DNA of 64,000 nt from Seriola aureovittata (lineage: Eukaryota; Chordata; Actinopteri; Carangiformes; Carangidae): NCBI RefSeq assembly GCF_021018895.1, contig NC_079384.1, forward strand, positions 18,715,640-18,779,639, given 5' to 3'. Of this stretch, positions 25,504 to 37,200 are shown in pieces. A program made the position numbers and the translations under genes. The notes below the pieces were generated by a model, which was not told the origin of the DNA, made no database searches, and saw only the letters and a program-made list of their open reading frames with translations. Each line of letters starts with the position of its first letter. Within the stretch, counting starts at the first letter, position 1.

Positions 25504-25533
25504 ATAATCTTCTGCAGGGCTCAGCATATAAGA
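25504..25533 (+). promoter_or_regulatory. pde6g: pde6g core promoter: TATA box with CRX-like and NRL-like motifs
   Basis: CATATAAGAG at 25525-25534 is a good TATA box. Directly upstream are GCTCAGCA at 25519-25526 (reverse complement TGCTGAGC, a MAF/NRL half site) and TAATCT at 25504-25509, a CRX-like core. Transcription would start about 30 bp downstream, near 25556. This arrangement fits a rod-specific gene. Confidence 0.5.
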
Positions 25534-25555
25534 GGGGCCCTAAGCCCCGAGTGGC

Positions 25556-25654
25556 CCTCACAGCAAGCCTAGCATAGAACTCCAACTCATTTGCTAGACA
25601 GACCTGTGCTGCACTCGCACCCACTCGTCTGGCTGTCCTTCACCCAAGCAGCCG
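25556..25654 (+). other. pde6g: pde6g non-coding first exon (inferred)
   Basis: The sequence downstream of the TATA box runs to a strong donor GCCG|GTGAGT at 25654/25655. It would splice to an acceptor CTCTTCAG ending at 27144, leaving a 30-base leader before the ATG at 27175. Inferred from signals only. Confidence 0.45.
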
Positions 25655-27174
25655 GTGAGTAGACCGCCGCACCGCACCACCACCACCATCACTATTACTG
25701 ACATATTTGGGATTTATCATTTATCACCATTTGGGAGTATTCTGGAGCTGCATGGAAGTCAATGGATATTATGAATATTTCCGTTATCACCTGTTGAGCT
25801 GCAGAAATGATCTGACTGAAAAGATGGAAATCAATGCAGAATCATTTAAGATAACAACAGATGGTGCAGCCATTTTGCCAGAATTCTCTTGAAAACGTGA
25901 TTCAGATCTCAAGGTAATTAGGCCTTAGAACATTTTTTGTTCCTTTTTGAATTTTAGCTGATCATAATGTGATTACACATATGAAAATAAGTCACTGCTT
26001 GATGACTTGTGTTGTGATTTATTACAATAAAACAGATTGTTTTACAACGTTGACTTCCATCAGGCTTGGAACGATAGTGGAGTGATGACAGATACAATGT
26101 GGACCAGTCAGGAAATAAGGAATTTATTCTTTAACAACAACAACAACAACAATATAATGGATAAGTCTGTTTTAAGTTTCTAAAATGTCTACAGTGTGAA
26201 CATAATCAGTTCCATACAGATCTGACAACAGTGCAACTATCCGTTGTACCTCAGTGGAACTTTTATCAGTCAGGTGTTCTGATGCTGTTCTCACCTGATG
26301 TCAGTTGTTTGGTTCTCTTAGTGATTTGATCTGGCTGTTGTTTATTGTACAGAGTGTTGGTGCTGATGTAAACAGATTCGTAACACTAAAGCTTTTAACA
26401 TATTTCAAGAGTGACTGAGTGGATGCAGCGTCACCTGCAAACAGGTAAAATGGAGAGTGGAGTGGAGAGACCAATCATATTTTGATATAAAGCCACCATA
26501 CATTCTATATGTAGAGTATGACCAAAGTTTATTAGGCTGTGATGGCCACATTCTTCATGCTCATGCTGTGATCAGAGAAATACTGTATGACCACCTCGTT
26601 GTTAAGACCTGTTCAGCTCCGTCATTGTCTCTGGGACACGGTGAGCGGATTGATCATTTAGACCCTCAGTGCACTCTCAGCATATCTGCCTTGTTGTCCT
26701 TGCTCTAACAAGATTACGTGTGGACGGCCAGCTTGAAACAGAGAGAGGAGGGGAGTACTTATTAACTTGAGCCTGGGATTATGGGAAATTGGGTCATCCT
26801 CACAGAACAGGCTACAAGGTAGTCCACCTCAGACATTCAATCACTGGGAAATATGAGTGTAAATCCTGGCTGGTGCTCGTCAGATCAGTGAGAGGATTAA
26901 GGCCTGTAATGTCAGACAGAGGTGACAGAGGCTGTACGCAACTGTTACATGAAATTGATGGTTAAATAGCGGATTTTAGAAAACACCTGGCTGCACATAA
27001 GTGGGATTTACAGAGAAAAACTGGGAGGAAATGGCCCTTTACCTCCATCTTTTCATGTGATACATTGGTCTGAATGAATTCCCGGACTTTTTTCTTTCTC
27101 TTTCCCTGAAAATAAAAGATATCACCACCACGACTACTCTTCAGAGAGGTGTCTCTGAACCATAACTAACCACA

Positions 27175-27617
27175 ATGAATCTCGAGCCGCCCAAAACCGA
27201 GATCAAGTCGGCCACCCGTGTCACCGGGGGCCCCGCCACTCCACGCAAGGGGCCCCCCAAGTTCAAGCAGAGGCAGACCCGTCAGTTCAAGAGCAAGCCT
27301 CCAAAGAAGGGAATCCAGGGGTATGCCTTAAACAATTTACACGTTTTCGTTAGAGGTTGAGAAATAATAATAAGTTATCGTGTGTAATCCATTTTTTCTT
27401 TGCAGCTTTGGTGACGATATCCCTGGAATGGAGGGCTTAGGCACAGGTGAGTTCACCTCAGATCTTAAAATGCAACCTAATATCAGTTTCTGTGATCTGC
27501 AGGGGCCTGAACGACCTCACATCTCCGTCTTCTCTTGCAGACATCACTGTCATTTGCCCCTGGGAGGCCTTCAATCACCTGGAGCTGCATGAGCTGGCCC
27601 AGTACGGCATCATCTGA
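27175..27617 (+). CDS. pde6g: rod cGMP phosphodiesterase 6 gamma (inhibitory) subunit, complete
   Basis: Three coding exons, 27175-27320, 27406-27446 and 27541-27617, join in phase to give exactly 87 residues, the family length. The N-terminus MNLEPPK distinguishes rod PDE6G from cone PDE6H. The central proline/lysine-rich region ([20 protein letters not shown], about residues 24-43) contacts the catalytic subunits and transducin. The C-terminal block ending ELAQYGII plugs the PDE6 catalytic site. The protein acts at rod outer-segment discs: transducin-GTP relieves its inhibition and cGMP falls in light. Conservation with mammals is nearly complete, and all introns are GT-AG. The upstream TATA/CRX/NRL-like promoter fits rod expression. 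Teleosts usually have two pde6g copies; which one this is cannot be told here. Confidence 0.97.
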
Positions 27618-29125
27618 GCCTTCGTGCACCTCCCTGCAATCCCCTGAGGATTACAGGCCACATCCCTGCACTTCAAGCCATCTGCCTCAGGCTCCGTCTC
27701 CTCTCTTTACATGGAACTATTCCAAACAACAAACTACCACAATGAACTGTAACAAACACAAAAAATGGAAAAAGAGAAAAAAAAATCTACAAAAAAAAAA
27801 AAAAAACTTTCTGTCTTCTTACACTGGATTATTCTTCTGATTCTGCAGTTCTCACACAGCATCTACTCATGTTTAGGATCTGTTGTTTTGATTCTCATGA
27901 TGTCACTAGATCTGCACTGTCACTCTAAAATCCTTCCCAGCATCCTCTTCTCTTCTCTCGCTATCTTCCTTTTCTTCTCCTTTCCTATTCTTTTCTATTC
28001 TTCTCACGGACAAAACGCGAGCAAGGCAGCCTCAAATTGAGTTTAAGTGACAGACCCGTGAAGTTTTCGGGGGTGGGTTCCCGCTTCACGTGCCTCGGCG
28101 CCTCTTTCTCCACCTCAGAGGCTTCATCCATCAACGCCGAACATTTAACATACACAAAAAAAACCAACCTTGTATTCTGTAGAGACCGGACACCAGCTTG
28201 CCGTTGCTGAGCGTAACTTTTCAGTGGGATAATGTTAATCATCCATCATCAGATTTCCCTCTTCTCCCTCTGTTTTGACGATTTCCACCAGGATACATTA
28301 ATGTTCTTCACCCTTTCGTACATTTATTTTCCTCTATAATTTCTACCATCATAACATGTGAAAGTCTGCTAGTGTTTGATACATGTGAGTCAGTACTTTC
28401 AGGGAAAAAAGGCTAGAAAAACAGGACCTCTGGAAGGGCAGTAGTGTGTGTTGCTCTTCATTTGATCACACTAACAACCCATCTTAGCCCATATCTCCCA
28501 TGGGTTTACTTGTGTTAACATTAGTGTCATATCTCCTCTATTTGTATATCTCCCTTGTATAATATCAATGTATATGAAAATATGTTTATTACATGTTTAT
28601 TTCTCGTTCTCATACATGACACTGTGCTGCCCTGTGTGTTTCTGTTTGTGTTTTATTTTAGCATCATCCATTAGAATAGAACATTTTGCATCTTATCCTC
28701 ATCGTCCTTTATCTTTCATCATCATTCAGTATTACATTTATGCCCTTTTCATCGTCATCATCATCATCATCATCGAGCCTTCATCGTATTCATGTTTAGA
28801 CAGTTGTCTGTTGTAAACTTAAGATCAATACATTCACGCTTCAAGTTGCATTCAGCCTCTGAACTTGTGATATCATTTCTGTGATCCTGACTTTAGTTCT
28901 GAGATTCCCTCTAATCTAATAGAATAACAAGGACATTGGTCATTTTGCCCTGATGATAAAAGCCTTTTCTTCACATGATGTCTCCAACGATTGCACTGTA
29001 GTAGCGAAGGATGGCAGAGGGATGAGTGGAATGGATGTTTAAGTACAGACCAGAAGAGATGTGTAATGGAGCTTTGTCCTCTCTACAGGATGAGGAAAAA
29101 AAATAAAGCATAAAAAGAGGAAAAT
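27618..29125 (+). other. pde6g: pde6g 3' UTR (estimated)
   Basis: About 1.5 kb of non-coding sequence with an A-rich tract near 27.77-27.81 kb and a short (ATC)n near 28.75 kb. It runs to an AATAAA at 29102-29107, followed within 25 bases by A-rich sequence. Earlier poly(A) use is possible. Confidence 0.45.
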
Positions 29126-29730
29126 AGAAACGGTGGATTATTCATTTATCAAACCGTTCCTCAGAGTGGGAGTGAGTCATCTGATAGTGAGTTTAGGCTT
29201 CAAGTTAAAACAAATGCACACATACATACATGTGCATACCTATACACACATTGATAAAGTGATAACATTTGGGGTTTATTATTAGTGCTTTCATACAGTG
29301 GTTGGGTGATATGAACTTTTTAAGATTATTGCAACTGGTTTGATACGTATAATATACATTACTAAGAAAAGGGAGATTTAGACTTTAAGTTTATAAACAT
29401 AAAACTCCTCCATTGGCCTAAAATAGATTTTAATATACCTATTTTATCTAATCTTTAAACAAATATTTTCTCTTTTACAAGAGAGACCTGACCAAAATGG
29501 CCAAGTAACAAAGTTGTCACCCAGTTAAACATCGTTGATTTACAGCAGTCATGTAATACAAAAAAGGATCTGAGAAACATGAGTGAAATAAAGGCCTACA
29601 CTATAAATGACTATTATAGACCCAAAAACCACCTAATACTGAACAGCACCTGACACAATGTCCTGTGTGTCTTATTTGGGCTAATTTGATTAAACACAGT
29701 GTATATGTATACACACAATATGTGTATACA

Positions 29731-29737
29731 TATACAT

Positions 29738-29814
<77 letters not shown>

Positions 29815-29881
29815 CAAACACATGTATATATACAGTATATATACAGTTTATATATATTTATTTATTTATTTATTTATTTAT
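29731..29881. repeat. compound microsatellite (CA)n(TA)n(GA)n with a (TTTA)n tail
   Basis: Adjacent tracts of CA, TA (about 29749-29775), GA (about 29776-29812) and TTTA (about 29857-29880). Open frames across it are artefacts of repeat translation. Confidence 0.95.
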
Positions 29882-30303
29882 GTGCCATGTGAGCATGATA
29901 CAGTTGTTTTTAAGAGTTTGACAACCCTGGCCAAATTCCATGTTTTGTAGATTTTGTAGTGAAAAGATAAAATTACAACTCTCGCATCAAACAGGCAATA
30001 CAATTTGGCTTTCTTCACTGTTACTGTTCAGCATGGGAGTGGAAATATTCTAGCACTTTCAAGAGTAAGGAAAAAAGAGGAACGCGTGTTTTCAGCTCTT
30101 AAATAAAAAACCCTGTTTCTGCCGTGGTCGCTTTGGTGTGGGACCGGTGGGAAACCGTCGGACACCAATGTCTGTAACACCCGGTGTTTGAGTTGTGGGA
30201 TGGAGTTTCGTTGACATAGACAGTAACGCTACGTGATTTTTTTAATCTAGTGTGTCTGTCGACTAACACGGCGATATCAGTCGGGAGAACTCACCCGAGC
30301 GAC

Positions 30304-31203
30304 ATGGCAGACAACATTGTAAGTATAACAGCAGGTTGTGCTCATGCTAACCTGTTAGCTAGCCTCTTAGCCGAAGTCCGGAGTGATGAGGCAGCAGAAT
30401 TAGCTTGGTCGCTAACGTTAGCTGGCTATCATTAGCAAAGAGTGACTAGGGCCTGTTTAGCTAGCCGGCTAATCTTAGCTCTTTGGTTAGCTGGCGACAT
30501 TCGAATAAAAAGAGGCATTGTTTGCGAACGGGGATGCCACATAACCGGCACAATTTCAGGAGTAAAAAATTCTTGACCATTGTGTAGCGTGTTTAGCTCA
30601 TTAGCCAAACATTAGCTGGAATATTCTCGGTGGATGTAATGGAAGCCAAGGTGTTGTTGATTCACTAAAAGTGATATTTTTATTGCCCCCACAGTATGAC
30701 AGATTCAGCTAACGATGTGTTGTTCAAAGCCAACGTCTTCGTGTATTAATAGTAAAGCTGCTTGGTATAAAGTGGTGGCTCATAAGCTAACGTTAACATT
30801 ACTTTTTTGCACTGTCATCGTTGTCATAATGTCCTGACACTGACACCACTGTAAAGACAGAGAGAGGGGTTAGCTCCCTTGTTGTGGTTGACAGGTGTTG
30901 GGGAAGTCATTTTGAATCTGTATTAGGTCCATGTTATTCACGAACTTTCCACACCACTAAAAGCATTTTTAATGTCTGATGTTTCATTTGGTCTTTTGTT
31001 TGTTTTTGTCTCATTAGATCATCAGGGTACAGTCCCCAGATGGGATGAAGAAAATTCCCTCCACCAAAAGGGAGACTGCTGCTGCTTTTTTGAAGAAGGT
31101 ACTGTGTGTGTGAAACAGCCAGAACAGGTCATACATAATGTCAAATGCACACATGCATCAACTTCAGAATCAGCACACTCGTGTCCAAGAACAATGTTTG
31201 ATT

Positions 31204-31263
<60 letters not shown>

Positions 31264-34200
31264 TACAGACAAGGATGATTAATAGATATACATATTTAGC
31301 TATTATGTACCAACAAGTAGGTTGAAAAAATGGATCTGTATATATAGCAACAATGAACAAGTAAAACAAAAATACAGTAGTGCAGAGTGCTGGAATAAAT
31401 ATTGAATGAGTTGTGTTGGGAGCTTGTGCAGCTTGCTTAAATTTATACTTGATAATGATATGTACATGTTAAAGCACAGTGTGTACTTGGACTGGAAGAT
31501 GTATAATTTATCATAGCACCGTTATTCCAGCACTCACTTTTTTTTTTTAAACCTCATATGTAATCACAGTGTTAGAAGTCTAACTCTGAATTCTTGGGTC
31601 CATTTCTGTAGAACAGATACCGTCTTCATGCAGGAGTACAACATGTACTCCACGGCTTTAATGTGTTGTATACCTGCACCCGAGCACAAGCACTATTTAT
31701 ACATTTTTGTCACAAAGTGCCCTTGTGTTTGCCTGTGTTTTTGCTTGTGTCGGTTCATTGTTCATTTATGCATGAAGCTGTGCAGGAAGTACCAGAGCAG
31801 GTCAGTCCTACACTGCTGACTTCCAGTATTGACATGTGGCAGGCCAGGGAAATTTGTGTTCAGGGAGTGTAGTGGACGCATTGCTTTGTACACTTGTCAT
31901 CACAGCTGCTTGCTTCACTCCCACAAAATATGAAACAGAATAATAAACACGCAGAATAAATTAATATACAGTAAGTGTTGAATTTGGATATGTTTGTAAG
32001 AACAGCATCTTAGTTTTCTTCCATCTGACCTCTATTCACACCCAAAAATAACCACAAAATTAATTTGAGTCATTGGATTTGGAAAAACCTAAAATAGAAG
32101 TATATTCGAGCAGAACAGCCACAGCGGACCATTCCAGCAGCAGCTCATTAAATATGCATGTATCTGTGTTAAGGCAGGACGGTGTAGCCTGCAGATCAAT
32201 GGACGGAGTAGTTTTTCATTCCCTGCTGATGTGCTGCCAGTGATGGGTGGAGTGGCAAGCGGGTATGAGGCAGTGAGGGCAGAGACGGTCTGAGCCCTGC
32301 TGCTTATATTTCTGCAGCTGAGACAGAATAAAAAGGAGTGATACTCTGTCTTGTACAGTTTCACCCAGCATACAGCTGGCAACATCTTACACTGTGTTCC
32401 TTTAATGATTTTATGCTCAAAGAACCTCGGACTGTTCTCTGCTTAGTTTTACCAACCTTGAAGATTCAGTCTGGCAGTTTAGTTTTATTGGAATCGGTGC
32501 ATTTCCTGTAATAAGTGCCAAAATGAGTTCACTTTTACTGCCAAGATACCTGTGCTGTCTTGAGTCCACTGTACCGATCAAAAGGTCACTAATGGATTCT
32601 GAATTCAGTAAACCTCGAGTGATGGAGCACAGGCCACCCATCAGCATCAGGCTGCAGGTTATGTGATGTGATGTTTAAGTGCCATGGCGTTCTCCTCCTG
32701 CTCAGACTGCTCTTAATAGCTCAGTTTGGCTCACTGTGCAACAACCATAAGAGGTGTTCTCACAAGCTGTGACTCTCTCGTTCCAAGAGGCTCTTTGTTA
32801 ATCTGCTTTGATCTGGTGACTTCAGTCGTGAGTGGACACCATTAACATGCACATCTCTTTCACTGGCATGTTTTGATCTGAATCGTTTCCTGAATGGATT
32901 CAGGGAAGAGCAAATGTTGCGCGATAACAAGCTCAGACTCATTTAAGACTCAACATCAAGACTATTTCATGGTGTACTGAGTTAGTGGAATTCTTATTTT
33001 AGGATATGTGCATACAGCTGTATGACACAATGTTGTTGCTCATTCTAATCAGCAAAGTACGCCCATGTCTCCGACAGGTGGCCAAAGAGTTTGGGTTCAA
33101 TTCCAATGGGTTTTCTGTTTACCTGAACCGCAACAAGACCGGAGAGATCTTCTCCCAGAACAAAACCCTCAGCCTGCTCAAGATCAAGTAAGTAAAAGCA
33201 AATTGTCATCATTGCACTGTAGATTTTACTCCTCTCCAACAATCAGGGTGAGATTCAGAATTTTAAAAAGTCTGTTTTTTCAGTTTGCAAGCCCCTGAAA
33301 AAGTAAAACTGATTGTCTGTGTTTTTTTATCTTTCTTGTTGCTGCTAAAATCTGCTTCAAAACAGAAATCCCTGTTACACATTTTGCTCATACCTCAGGT
33401 TGAGATATTGATCGCGGCTCCACACCTGTGATATTCAAATATGCCATTCCACCAAAAACCAATACAAAAAGTTAATTTTCTTACAAGGTAATTGAGTAAA
33501 AGTCACATGTATTTAAATGCAGCTGGTTATTCCACATTCATTCATGTATCAGAATTTAGTAACTCTTAGTAAATTGTTTTAATTTTTTGTCCATATTCTT
33601 TACAGATTTATTCATCTTATTTCTCTTTATTTTCTTTAGGCATGGCGACATGCTGTTTCTGTTCCCTTCAGGATCCTCCACTTCATCCGGTGAGGTGATG
33701 GACACGGCCACCCCACACACATCGTCATCGCTACCATCTGTCTCATCATCTTCTTCTTCATCGTCCTCCATGCTCCCTCGCTCCTTCTCGGCACCTCACG
33801 TCCAGGAGGATGAGATCGATCAGTATCTGGCCAAGCAGGAAGGCAAGATCTACAGGAACAAAGATCCACAGCTGTAAGAGAGAGACCCACGTGTTGTTTT
33901 TCAATGCCAGTGATTTGTATTTGAATACAGATCTCAGATCAATGACCGTCATCTTCTTGTTACAGATGTCGCCATGGTGCCCTTGGAAAATGTGTGCACT
34001 GTGTACCATTAGAGGTAAAAACATTCATATATGTTTTTAGTTTCTTGCTCTGAAAGATCTTCATGCTAACACCATTAATGTGACAGTTTTAGCCTCAACT
34101 TACTTCGGCTCTGGCTTCTTTCCTTTCCAGCCTTTTGATGAAGACTACCTGAATCACCTCGACCCACCAGTGAAGCACATGTCATTCCACGCATACCTTC

Positions 34201-37200
34201 GCAAGCTGACCGGTGGAGCTGATAAGTGAGAAGTTGTTGTTTTTGTTTTTTTATTTCTCCAGTAGAAATTCACAGATTCCTTTTTTTCCAGGTTCTAACA
34301 CAGTTTCACCTCCTGCAGAGGGAAGTTTGCAGCTCTAGAGAACATCAGCTGCAAAATCAAGTCGGGCTGTGAGGGCCACCCTCCCTGGCCAGAGGGGATC
34401 TGCACCAAGTGCCAGCCCAGCGCTATCACACTCAACAGACAGGTATGGAATTTGAACCCCCAACCCTGTGATTGGTGGAGCCAGAGCTGCCACAAACTTG
34501 AAGAAACCTCAGCTCATGTCTAAAGATGCCCCAAGGCACAATGAATCCCAAACAGTGTTGCATGAATTCTGTTCTGTTCTGTTCTTCTCTCAGAAATACA
34601 GACACGTGGACAACATCATGTTTGAGAACCACACCATCGCTGACCGCTTCCTGGACTTCTGGAGGAAGACGGGCAGTCAGAGGATGGGATACTTGTACGG
34701 CAAGTACACTGAGCACAAAGACATCCCTCTGGGCATCAGAGCTGAGGTGGCTGCCATCTACGAACCCCCACAGGTGAGAGATTCTCACTGAACATCACTT
34801 CTCTCTCCTTTTTGCTCGCTTGCTTGGCATTTTCAGTATAATCTGTCCATTCATCCAGCAATGAGTAAAAGCTCTTCACTCTGTTTACACACTGATACTT
34901 GTAGTCCAATCTTTTTGAGGGTTGTGCGCTCATCACTCCTTGCTGTGTTACAGAATGCCACTCAGAACAGCCTGGAACTGTTGGAGGATCCCAAAGCTGC
35001 AGCTGTGGATGAAATTGCTGCCAAACTAGGCCTGTGCAAGGTTGGTTTTATTTCCTCCTGGCTGCTGTTTGACACTGTCTGTATTTAGCTTTAGACAAGG
35101 TGTGTTTTTTTAAATCCTGTTTCCACAGAGAGTGATGGCAGGTTGCTCTCCAGTCGTGTGACCAACTTTGAAGATGCAAGACAGATTTATGTTTGTCTGT
35201 GAAGGTGTTCTGCGGCCTCATTATTGAAGCCTTTGATTAGAAATTGATTTGTTGTTCAGCAAATAAATTAACCAGATCTTTTTAAGCAAATCAAACTGTT
35301 TTCTATTGGTCTGTTAAACTTGACGATGTCTAATGGAAAGCTGGTTTACCTTAGTGGGGATGGGCAAATCTAAACCTGGTTCATTCACCATTTACTGCCA
35401 GTAACATTTGACCATCTAGGTTTTTGCTTTTCACTTGTTGAGATTGATCCCTTCATTCTCTGAATTCCTGAAGCTTCAGAGAGTATTCATGAAAACACCT
35501 CCCATATTTCACCCATGGCTGTAAATCTGCTGATACGAAGGAAAAAGATTCTGTCATGACATGCAGGTCGTGTGTGTGTGTGTGTGTGAACAGCGTTTAC
35601 TTTTTCTTCTCTTCTGTCCTCTGCACTGATTGTGATGCAGTTTCCTTTGTCACATGGAGATGATTTCACTCTGATTTGATCTGATTTTATGAACTTATCT
35701 TCTCCGATGTTCAGGTGGGTTGGATCTTCACAGACCTGCTCTCCGAGGACACGAGGATAGGCACCGTCCGCTACACGAGAAACCAGGTGAGGATGCAGCT
35801 CACTCAAACATCTGATCTGATCATTAGAGTAATGTGCTGATCTCCTCCATGTTTTATCACTGTTACCACTTTTACTAGGACTCTCATTACCTGAGCGCAG
35901 AGGAGTGCATCACAGCAGGATACTTCCAGAATCTACATTCAAACCCCTGCAGACTCTCGAGAGACGGACACTTTGGCTCCAAATTTGTGACCGTGGTGGC
36001 AACAGGTGGGTTTTTGTTCACAAAGTAAATATTTTTCTTTCAAACTGTTCGAATTGATGTTATAATTTAAAACATCTGGTTCATAAATACTTGTTAATGT
36101 TAGCTAAAATGATCAGGGGAGATGGAAAAGTGTCTTTCCTTTTCCATGTTTTTTTTTTTAATTTCACAGATGACATTGAGTAGTGTGTTTAAATTCAGTC
36201 ATCACCTGACAAAAACAATATTTATGTACTTTGTTTACAATCTATCTTTAAGCCTAGACATATGTAACTGTAAGACACATGGTATTAAGTATATTCACCT
36301 CTTCCTGGCCACTTAGCTGCAGCCTACAGAGCTCAGGCTTTTGAGGTCTTTGTTTTTTTTCTATTCCTCTCAACTATCTACAGAGTGTACATAGTAATTT
36401 TGAGGCCGGGGTAACAGTGTAATACAAGCCACATGCTCTCTGAGACGACATTTTTGGCTCAGTGCCAAGTGTTTACACTTCGCTCCGTTATAAACTCACC
36501 AGATCTCTTGCATTTGTTCCACAAGTGCACAAAAGCATAAAGCTTGGTGGTGACCTCATCGCTTGATTTGCATTAATGAGGCGCTGGCAGCCAAAGCTGA
36601 TGTCATGGGTCCACATCTCATGCCAGCCAGGCCAAAGTCCATCTGTTTCACTTTCCCTTGTGGGAAGACGTCGTCTGTTTACAAATGAGCTGCATGTGTG
36701 AAGCTGAAGAGGCTTCAGATACTGGGCGTTCCACACTGACGCTGACATAATGATTTAATAGTTTAATAACGTTGTAGTGGTGTGCACAACTTCTTGATTT
36801 CCTTTTTATGACACTGACTTTGCTTGTATTGCTTGTACTAACGGGGCCTGACTGCAGAAGTCATGTTAAAAGAAACCACAGAAAGTTGAAGCCTGTGGCA
36901 GATTAAGCAGTTAATCAGTTATTTAGCTGATCGACACATTGATTAATGAACTTTTTAATAAGTAATAAATTATTGCAGTTGTTTTTGAAGGTCAAAACAT
37001 GTCCTTCCTTCTCGAATGAGGATTTCCTGCTGCTCTCATATCATCACTTCTTGAATACTGCATATAATACCAATACATTTAAGACATCACTTAAATTGAT
37101 AATGACTTTTAGATATTATAGACAAATTAAGTGAAAACAGCAACATTGGTGCATATTTCTTCATGAGAGACTGAGTCATCTGTTTCTATCGAAGTTTGTT

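Noticed and set aside
29614..29950. ORFs with IYIYIY and EREREREE-type repeats
   Set aside because: They are translations of the TA/GA compound microsatellite.
33006..33242. Overlapping ORFs around nploc4 exon 3
   Set aside because: Only the frame [20 protein letters not shown] matches NPLOC4; the others are shadows.
33556..33890. Minus-strand acidic and basic ORFs opposite nploc4 exon 4
   Set aside because: They are the antisense of the serine tract in a well-supported coding exon.
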